From assembly GCA_001465935.1 (NCBI GenBank), contig LNKV01000002.1, positions 1,922,001-1,986,000 of the forward strand: a stretch of 64,000 bases of DNA, read 5' to 3'. This stretch comes from Clarireedia homoeocarpa (taxonomy: Eukaryota > Ascomycota > Leotiomycetes > Helotiales > Rutstroemiaceae). Both the position numbers and the translations under genes were made by a program. Shown here one piece after another: positions 56,292 to 64,000 of the stretch (positions are counted from its first letter, which is position 1; every line of letters starts with the position of its first letter). Under the pieces are notes generated by a model. It was given only the letters and a program-made list of their open reading frames with translations, was not told the DNA's origin and made no database searches.

Positions 56292-57256
56292 CTACCACTT
56301 CGCTTCCTTCCTGTCCAGGAAAGTCTTCAAAATCGAAATGTCGTTCTCCAATGCACTCAACCACTCACGCAACGCAGAATCGACCTTGGTCTGGTCGTCA
56401 CCGAGTTTCTCGTAGAAGTCTTTGCGGTAGGGGCATGCGGACATGGCGGCGCTAAAGAGTGGCTTGATTACGAAGCTGTGGTGGGGTTTGAGGGTGTCGG
56501 CGTAGGCAGAGCGGAAGGAGACGGAGAGCTCGTCGCCGGGGGTGGAGAGGTTCTGGGAGATGGCTTGGGCGGTGAAATCGAGTCCGCTGAGCAGGGGGAG
56601 AAAGGTAATTAGTGAGGGGTTGAGAAGAAGAGGATAGGGTGGGGAGATATAGATGTCTGAGGAATTGATGGCAGGGGAAGGGAAGAAGGGCTTACCGAAC
56701 GAGCCAGACTAGGCCTTCTGTGGCGTTGTGTTTCTTGATCTTGATCTCGTTGACAACGAGGTCTTGGATGGTCTGCGATTCAGCTGGAGCGGCGGTTTGT
56801 CTTTCGCGGAGTTTCTGTATTGGTGATTCGTCAGTATGTTAGGTTTGGGACTAACACGGGCGGGATAGTGGTTCATAGGATGGGTTTCATAGGATGGGAA
56901 AAGGTAGGTGGTAGAATAAGATAGATGATGCATTTGTGAACGTACGTTAATGTTGCCAATCATATCGCTCTTGACGGGCTTGAAGGCTGTAGAACCTAGG
57001 ATATCTATGAGGAAAGGTGATGTTAGCCAATTGTTGGGTTAATGGATTGCAGGGAGAAAAAGAGGGGTTTTTGGAGATAGAGGGAACGAAGAGCTGCAGA
57101 GGCAGACGTACCAAAAAGGGTGGTGAGAGACTCAGCAGCTTCGAGGAACTCAGTGGTAGGAATCGCATTGTCATTTTCCTTCTGGATGGGAACATCGACG
57201 AAGGACCTCTTGAGGGTGTCGATGAATGTTTGACCGGCGGGGATTGTAGTGGCCAT
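56292..57256 (-). CDS. Glycolipid transfer protein (GLTP / HET-C2 family)
   Basis: GLTP proteins move glycosphingolipids between membranes in the cytosol; the Podospora orthologue HET-C2 also acts in vegetative incompatibility. The spliced protein is 205 aa from exons 57112-57256, 56946-57004, 56696-56814 and 56292-56586. The sugar-binding residues are present: Asp, Asn and Lys in KPVKSDMIGNINKL, Trp in ATEGLVWLVRGLDF and His in TLKPHHSFVIKP. The end AAMSACPYRKDFYEKLG is typical. Length matches the family. It diverges from the Gre2-like gene across 1.4 kb. Whether it takes part in incompatibility here cannot be told from sequence. Confidence 0.95.
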
Positions 57257-58689
57257 TGTTGTTTGTATGTTTGTTTGCTGGAGATGGGAATTGAAAGTGG
57301 TTGGTTTGTTTGTTGGAAGACCAAGAGTTGATTTTGCAAATGCGAGGGAATGGATTGTATTTATGTTTGTTGGCAGCGGTACGAGCAGAAGGAAGAGTAA
57401 GATAGGATCAGGAGTTGGAGGAGGAGGAGGAGTTGGAGTTGGAGACGGCGGATGAAACTGGTAGATCAGGACAGACAGCGATACGATTAATAAGTTTGAG
57501 CTGGTTGTGCTGCGGTTTGGTGGGGCAAAAGGAGCAGGAGAGCGGGGGCTGTTGGGGGGTGATCGGTCCCTGAAAAGGCTTGTTCCGTGCCGGCTGTTGG
57601 GTCTGTTGCTTTCTTATTAGCAATGAACCCCTTAGTTTTAGCGACTTAGTTCTAGCGACCGACCCCTTTGCGGACGGAATCATGTCCAGCCCTTCAGATT
57701 GGCCAGCACTCAATTCAACTCGTAGACCATCGCCGCGCTCCTGATTTAGCAGCCGAGAAAGACTGTGAACGAACACAGTCCGATGGCAGGAACTTTGTTA
57801 CCGCCGCTGCAACTGGTGTCGCGAAGGCCGGTTTGTACTTTGGTTTAGATAGGGGGCATACCTGCACAATGAGCATTCTGCTCTGGGATTGACGTTGGCT
57901 TTGCACATGCTCAAGGTCCAACTCTTCGTGCCGACCATCATGGCTCAAGAACTCAAACCAAAAGCCAGGGGAACGAGGTCTTTTCACCGTGGATGCTGCC
58001 TCATATTAATCAATCGTGTCTCTCTCTGCTACTGCGTTTGTTTCTGTTGTTCTACCTGCTTATCTCGTGTTGCACTGGCGTACGTATGAGAACCTGGGGC
58101 TGGACTGCTAGTTGCCGCCTTTCTCTCGGAATCTCCATGTTTGGAATGTGGGGTGCAAGTTCAATACGCCTTATCGTACACAGTAAACGGCGAGGTCCAT
58201 GTGGCCTTTTCTCCGCGAGTGTTATGATACGCCTTTGCATCGCGAACGCTGATGACTGATCACACCATAGCCTGGAGCCGCAGATTAGTAAAGTGCCATC
58301 CATTGGCACAGCTTTCATGATATGGTTCCCGGCATGCACACTATTATTAATCTTTCCGCATACCCTCCCTTTATTGCGACTGCATATTCCACAAGTCACA
58401 TCTAGGCAATGATGGACACTCGGGGTAATGTCGGATTTATTGGGCGAAGACAAAGACCTGCACAGAGATTACTATCGCGCAATGAGTTTTAACCGCAAAC
58501 GTTCCATGCTACGCTACTATATTCTCTGGCTTGCTTGGCTCATAACGCCGAGCTCTTACAAAGCTATCAAAGTCGAAAAAAACTTATATCAAGCCCCTTT
58601 CGCCCTACTATATGTGATCTCAAAAATCACAACTATCATCACGCTCATCACAATCACCACAACCATCACAACCATCATCTCTTTTCATC
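57257..58689. other. GLTP / Gre2-like divergent promoter region
   Basis: 1.4 kb. It contains a GGA/GTTGGA repeat (57410-57445) and CCCCT-type strings near 57628 and 57663 that resemble stress-response elements. CAC/CAT-rich sequence (58628-58690) runs up to the Gre2-like start. Short open frames are not convincing. Confidence 0.5.
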
Positions 58690-60056
58690 ATGTCTGGTAA
58701 CGGAAAGAAAGTCTTTGTGACTGGAGCCAGCGGCTTCGTGGCCTCCCATATCCTATCCCAACTCATTGAGGTAGGTCCACACCACCGTACCGTATCGTTT
58801 TCCGCGACTAAGAGTATACTTTAGGAAGGGTATAAACCCACGGCAAGTGTCAGGTCTCAAGCAAAGGCCGATCAGATCCTAGAACTTCACCCTGAGTGGA
58901 AAGGCAAAGTCGATTTTATCTCTGTCCCCGACATTGCTGCACCAGGCGCTTTCAACGAAGTTCTGGCTGCGGAGGCTGAGAAAGATGGCTTTGACTACAT
59001 CATCCACACTGCATCTCCTGTCACATTCACTGTCAAGGACGTCAAGAAAGATCTGATTGATCCAGCCGTCAATGGGTAAGCGAGCCACAGCCTCGAATGA
59101 CCGTGATGTCTGACAATCTCAAAGGACGATCGAGGCCCTGAAGGCTGCCCACGAGAAAGGAGGCAAGCAGCTCAAACGCTTCGTGCTACTCGGAAGCGCA
59201 GTCTCGATCCTGAATTCCTTTGAAGACATGACCGTTCAAGGAAAGGCATATACGGAGGATGATTGGAATCCAGTTCGTATTTTGCGTATTGACGACTGTA
59301 TCTAGGAATTCTGACACATTTTCAGGTAACCGAAGATAAAGCAGTAGCTACTCAAAATCCAATGCTAGGCTACATTGTTGGCAAGATCAAGGGCGAGAGA
59401 GCAGCTGTACGTTTGGAAATTCTTCCTCCCTCGTTCAATTTCATTCGCTGATGATCGTATTCGCAGTGGGCTTTCATGGAAGAGCAGAAGCCTGTATTCG
59501 ATCTCACAGTCGTCAACCCCAACATCATCATTGGACCAATGCTTCAACCAGTTCCCGGCCCTAAGAGTGTCAACGAAACTAATGAATTCGCTTGCTATGC
59601 TTTCTTCAATGGTACTCACAAGAACGTAGAAGACGCACAGTTTCCCTTCTGGGATTTCGTAAGTCCTTCAAACTCTCTTAATTTGTCCCTCGGTTTTGCT
59701 AACATGCGATTCCAAAGACCGATGTCCGTGATGTAGCACTCCTACACGTCATCGCGCTGACCTCGCCTCTCACTTCCAATAAACGTATCATCACCTACTC
59801 CGGCTCTATTTCGCCGCAATTGGTTGTCAACACCATCCGTAAGAATTTCCCAGAGTTGGAAAGCAGATTGCCCAAGGGAGGAGATGAAAAGCAAGTGTTC
59901 CCCAAGGGTCTAGCTCCGACGCCTCTGAACCCGAGCAGAAGTTTGGAGATTATTAGAGCTGCAAAGGGCAAGGATTGGAAGTATAGAAGTCTGGAGGAGA
60001 GTCTGACGGATGCTGTTAAGTGTATCTTGGATTTGGAGAAGAAGTGGAACGCTTAA
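58690..60056 (+). CDS. Gre2-like NAD(P)-dependent ketoreductase (extended SDR)
   Basis: The 363-aa protein is an extended short-chain dehydrogenase like yeast Gre2 (methylglyoxal/isovaleraldehyde reductase) and dihydroflavonol-4-reductases. Six exons: 58690-58770, 58825-59075, 59125-59272, 59326-59406, 59467-59658 and 59718-60056, all in frame. The cofactor loop is VTGASGFVASHI (residues 9-20), IIHTASPV follows, the catalytic Ser is in LLGSAVS and the YxxxK motif is YIVGK. VVNPNIIIGP is the usual downstream block. The third intron has a GTTCGT donor, and introns 2 and 5 use AAG acceptors, so gene finders may miss exons. The real substrate is unknown; stress-linked carbonyl reduction is likely. 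Confidence 0.93.
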
Positions 60057-61708
60057 GATGAGCTGGATTGATACTACACGGGACGGGATAATCGGACATG
60101 GAATATGTTTCTTTGGGATGGATATACAGTGGCTACTCTCAATGACGTCTGCTGTGAGGGATTTGTGGTGGTAGATTGAGAATTATGTAAAGTTCAATCA
60201 CATTTATTTATACTTTCATCCGTTTGCATTTAATTTACCGTATATTCTCTTCCCTCACAATACATAAGCAGACTAGAATCCCTCCGTGCTACATCAGTGG
60301 CTGCGTCTATTCTAGGGATATAAAACTCTAGTAACTACAAAAAAAAACCCCCCTAGCCAAGAGCAACGTCCTAAAGGACCTTCTCCCCAGCAGGCTATGT
60401 TGAGCTTGTTCCCTTGCTGACTTCCTCCCGCATGAGGATAAAACAAGTAAGTATATTTCATTCATGACAATTTTTTGCTCATCACGTTACGTTCTGTCGG
60501 CGTCAGAGATAGCACGCGCACCACGTTCCCATTCTGGATTACCGTACGGAGGTTAGGTATGGTCGGGAGGAAGGAAGGAAAATGTGCCGTATGTTTTCGA
60601 GAACGCAGATCGTGCACGTGTTTTCACGTTCATTGTTTTATTCTGTGAGAACTATTTCGTGGCGGGTTTGTTGAGGCAGATATCAAGAGAGAGGGGGGTA
60701 GAGATGATATGATGGGTAAGCTGGCGGAAAGGGAGGTTGGAGGTTGGATGATTGATAGAATGGAGGATGGGAGTGAAAAGGGGGGCGCGGGGATGAGAGG
60801 GTGTAGATATGGAGATGGGGAAAGAGGGGAGGGGTCGAGGGAAAATTGAAAAGTAAGACTGTGTGGGGGAGGGGGGGGGTACGAGAAGGCGTGAAGGATG
60901 TTGGAAGGGATGGAAGGGAGGAGGGAAAGAGATGCAGGAGCTAAGGTGCTGTGCATGAGGGATGTGGTGTTTCTTCAGGTAGCAGCAGATGCTGGGTTGG
61001 GAGAATGACACGATTCATACGCTATTCTGACAACGAAAAAAATTGCTACATAACAAAGAGGTTCCTTAAATCGAAAGAAACTCAGAAGGAAACTTGACGA
61101 CAGCAGTTTTTCCACCACCCAATGACATGGTTGCTGCCGACAAACGCTCTTCTAGTGTAACTCCCGTGTCTTACTCCAACCTAATAGATATAAAGAATGA
61201 AAAGATCAAATGATAGAAAAGATTCCAAGTCCTAAGCTAAACAGGCTTCCACACACCCTGAAACTAAGCACAAGAACCACTAACGTGACGCTACCACAGT
61301 CACCAACTGCGTGTTCCTCTCCTTGAAAAATTATTTTGCTATGGAAAAAGTGATCGATAATGTGATTTCGTGGATGCCATATGACAGTGAGCTCGAAGTC
61401 TTTGAGATTTTGGGGACCTGACCCAGCTTGTCAAGTTTAGCTGAGTTATGTGATGACAATTTGGTTGTAATGTTTTGAATTTGATTCAACGACGAGCTTT
61501 CGAATATCGAATTGAAGCACGCAGAAGTACTGTAAGTATAAAGGAAGCGAGAACAAGAGACTTCGGTGTAAGATCTAATCTTTCCTTGCCGGCCAGTAGA
61601 TCTCGGAGGTCGAAACTACCACCTGTATTGAGTGCCGTTTCCCAGCCCTGTGTTGGGTGCGAGTCGTGTACTAGTTCACGAATAGATACGATTGAAGATC
61701 GCAACATA
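60057..61708. other. Convergent intergenic region
   Basis: 1.65 kb between the Gre2-like gene and the ankyrin gene stop. Purine-rich sequence with many G runs (60660-60960, including G9 at 60871-60879) creates low-complexity antisense frames. No gene seen. Confidence 0.6.
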
Positions 61709-64000
61709 TCAGACGTTGAATTCAAAGAGTTCCTCAATAATGAAACCCGGGTTGGTCGTTTCCGGTACGATCTGGTCGCTGTCGAAAGGTGGAATCATAA
61801 GTATCTCATCATATCCGTGCTGATATCCTTGCTCGTAGGGAAGTTCAGGATGCCAAGGATCATGATAATCTACACCATCGATTTCTGTGGATGACTCTTG
61901 GTTATTCATGACTTGGCCGGGCATGACAGACTCTTGGTGGTTGACAAGACCTGAAGGGGATGTGATCGAGTTTGGCTCCTGTCTCTCTGACTCGAGGTCT
62001 TCGGAATCATCACTCGAAACCACAGAAAGTGAATCGAAAAGAGCTTGGTCAAACTCTTCATCATATACTTTCTCGTCGAAGTCTCTGCTGGGATCGATAG
62101 CTCTAATCTGTAACATTTTCTTCCCATACCACCCCCATTGTGATTCAAATACAAACACAGCTTCATGTCCGCGGCATTCCGAGCTTCCATACCTATCTAT
62201 CTGATGTGATCTAATCATTTCTGAAAGAGAAATATGACCGCCCATCCGTGCAAATTTAATAGCACGACAGAATTGGTGCTCAAAATATAATCCTTCCATC
62301 TCAGTAGATTTCATCAATATAAATTGAACCATATCCAGTCGGCCATGCTCAGCTGCTCCTTCAAGCGCCGTGCGTCCTCCCCAACGTCCTCTGCATGCAA
62401 AAAGATTTGCGCCTGCCGTAAGCAGCAGTTGAAGAATTTTGAAGTTGCCATTAATTGCTGCGAATTGAATTGCTGTTGCTCCATATTCTTCGGCTGGGCT
62501 AGCGTTTACATCCGCATTGGATCCGATCAATATTTCCACAATATCGCCTAAGTTGTGTTCGACAGCTAATTGAAGAGCTGTTTTGCGATAGGCCATAGGA
62601 ATGTGTGGTATTGGATTGATATTGGCGCCCTTTGAGAGAAAAAGTCGAACCATACCAGGAAGGTTTGCCTGAACTGCATGTTGAAGAGGAGGACGAACAG
62701 CTTTGCAACAATTAATAAGCGCACCATTGGCGCAAAGAAGTTCTACCATTGCCTCAATATTTGATGAACTCCAGTTCAAATGGTCGAAAGCACATCCATA
62801 ATCAGACGCTTCTCCAGGACAAACATTCACATCAGCCCCGGCCTCCAACAACGTTCGCACCCAATCGATATCCATTAGTGAAAGAGCTGCAGCCAGAGGC
62901 GCACATCGAGGGCTCCCTCTGAGAAGTGGAAATTTAGAAAAGCATGCCAAAAAAGATTTCTGCGGAGAGCGAGTAACATCGACCCCTGCATCTAGGAGTA
63001 GATGACTTGCATCGTGTTTTCTGTCCTTGATTGCAGTACAAATAGCAGCTCGACCATAATCTTTCGGTTTGATCTCTGAACCTTCTCCAGCGAATCCCGT
63101 GGAATTTTTATTATGTTGTAGAAGCAAATAGATGATGTCAAGGTTTCCAATAGAGGTTGCCGCCCAAAGTGCACCGGAATCGAACGCATGAGCGCCAAGG
63201 TCAAGAAAGCGTTTCACCATATCAATTTCTCCAAGTTCAACACAGATCTGGAGCGGACTTGGGAATCTGCTATCCTTGGAAGGAACATTGATATCTGCTC
63301 CATTTTCCAGAAGGAATTCAATGATGTGCTCGCGCTTAAATTTCAGGGCGCTAGTCAATGGTGTTTGCCAAATCAGAAGACTTTTGCTTTCAGCATTGAC
63401 CTTGGCACCATTTGAAAGAAGTAGATGAATCATCTCATACGAACTTTCTTGGCAGGCAATCTGAAGAGCTGTCTGCAATAAATTACCAGCATCACTTTCA
63501 GCCAGAGAAGCGCCCGCATCTATTAATGCCTTCACGACAGCGAAGTTACGGCCTTTAACACCGCACTGTAACGTGGTCGTTTTCACACGGACATTAACAT
63601 TAGGGTACCCGAGAATTTCGTCGAAGGGTGCTGCATTAACATTAGCACCATTGTTGAGCAGAAAGCGAACTAGACGGAGGTTTCCTCGTTCTGCCGCAAT
63701 TTGAAGGGCAGTTGGCAGCACCTCAATTTGAAGGAGAGTTGGCGGCAGTCGTTCAACGTTGTGTTGTGTTCGATTTGGATCCGCGCCATGTGAAACCAGT
63801 AGTTCCACCATCGATACATCATCCATACGCACCGCTGATTCGAGGCCTGTCGGTTTCCGGGGCTTTGCAAAGTTTATATCCGCCCCCAAAGACAGTAAAC
63901 GCCGTACGAGCTCTTGCTTGCCGCTGCCTACCGCCACAAGGAAAAATATTGTGACCACCTTCTTCGAATGTATCCAAGTTAATCTAAGGAAGTAGGACAA
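61709..64000 (-). CDS. Ankyrin-repeat protein (N-terminal part outside window)
   Basis: The reading frame enters from the right window edge and runs 763 codons to the stop at 61709. About fourteen ankyrin units fill the first 590 residues, for example LLQTALQIACQESSYEMIHLL, then LLSNGAKVNAES, TALQLAVEHNLGDIVEILIGS and TAIQFAAINGNFKILQLLL. Several units carry longer-than-usual loops, common in fungal ankyrin proteins. The last 150 residues are acidic and disordered (SLSVVSSDDSEDLESERQ) and end FIIEELFEFNV. A TAG acceptor-like site (CTTCCTTAG near 63984) may mark an exon start, so the first residues are uncertain. N-terminal domains (such as NACHT or F-box) cannot be seen here. Function unknown. 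Confidence 0.85.
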   Translation of the reverse strand: MSYFLRLTWIHSKKVVTIFFLVAVGSGKQELVRRLLSLGADINFAKPRKPTGLESAVRMDDVSMVELLVSHGADPNRTQHNVERLPPTLLQIEVLPTALQIAAERGNLRLVRFLLNNGANVNAAPFDEILGYPNVNVRVKTTTLQCGVKGRNFAVVKALIDAGASLAESDAGNLLQTALQIACQESSYEMIHLLLSNGAKVNAESKSLLIWQTPLTSALKFKREHIIEFLLENGADINVPSKDSRFPSPLQICVELGEIDMVKRFLDLGAHAFDSGALWAATSIGNLDIIYLLLQHNKNSTGFAGEGSEIKPKDYGRAAICTAIKDRKHDASHLLLDAGVDVTRSPQKSFLACFSKFPLLRGSPRCAPLAAALSLMDIDWVRTLLEAGADVNVCPGEASDYGCAFDHLNWSSSNIEAMVELLCANGALINCCKAVRPPLQHAVQANLPGMVRLFLSKGANINPIPHIPMAYRKTALQLAVEHNLGDIVEILIGSNADVNASPAEEYGATAIQFAAINGNFKILQLLLTAGANLFACRGRWGGRTALEGAAEHGRLDMVQFILMKSTEMEGLYFEHQFCRAIKFARMGGHISLSEMIRSHQIDRYGSSECRGHEAVFVFESQWGWYGKKMLQIRAIDPSRDFDEKVYDEEFDQALFDSLSVVSSDDSEDLESERQEPNSITSPSGLVNHQESVMPGQVMNNQESSTEIDGVDYHDPWHPELPYEQGYQHGYDEILMIPPFDSDQIVPETTNPGFIIEELFEFNV

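Noticed and set aside
60630..61011. Pro/Ser-rich minus-strand frames of over 100 codons
   Set aside because: They are translations of a purine-rich tract and are low-complexity in every frame.

Overview
This window is nuclear DNA from a filamentous ascomycete. Protein-coding genes carry 1-5 short introns (mostly 46-90 bp, GTAAGT-type donors, CTAAC/CTGAC-like branch points, YAG acceptors). The gene content (CHO2, SPF1, YVC1, SCC2, GLTP/HET-C2, AA9 LPMO, 2EXR proteins, rhodopsin-like membrane proteins) is Pezizomycotina. The protein style and moderate GC suggest Leotiomycetes (Helotiales, Sclerotiniaceae-like); that placement is inference. I rebuilt 21 protein genes by joining exons in frame, and found one tRNA gene and one decayed gene. 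Both window ends cut genes.

Layout. 0-17.7 kb: 3' part of CHO2 (+), a 2.9 kb convergent intergenic region with an unexplained repeated motif, phospholipase D pldA (-), a decayed 2EXR gene, then SPF1 and YVC1 in tandem (+). 17.7-32.9 kb: repeat-bearing intergenic DNA, a PRISE-type reductase (+), a membrane-anchored J-like protein (+), an FHS-family sugar transporter (-), an AA9 polysaccharide monooxygenase (-) and a small SUMO-motif protein (+), separated by long gene-poor stretches. 34-38.7 kb: a small two-exon gene (-) and a rhodopsin-domain membrane protein (-). 38.7-53.2 kb is dense with housekeeping genes: SCC2 (-), RPA12 (+), deoxyhypusine hydroxylase LIA1 (-), tRNA-Gln (-), glutaminyl-tRNA synthetase (-), a macro-domain protein (+) and a METTL16-type RNA methyltransferase (+). 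54-64 kb: an intact 2EXR protein (+), glycolipid transfer protein (-), a Gre2-like reductase (+) and the 3' part of an ankyrin-repeat protein (-).

Functional themes. CHO2, pldA and GLTP act on membrane lipids. SPF1 and YVC1 act in ER and vacuolar ion/membrane homeostasis. RPA12, tRNA-Gln, GlnRS, LIA1 and METTL16 all serve RNA synthesis, RNA modification or translation. The most unusual spot is 47.03-49.58 kb. There a tRNA-Gln(CUG) lies on the same strand as, and about 440 bp downstream of, its own aminoacyl-tRNA synthetase gene, and its 3' trailer holds a second, shrunken tRNA-like acceptor/T-arm hairpin before the Pol III terminator.
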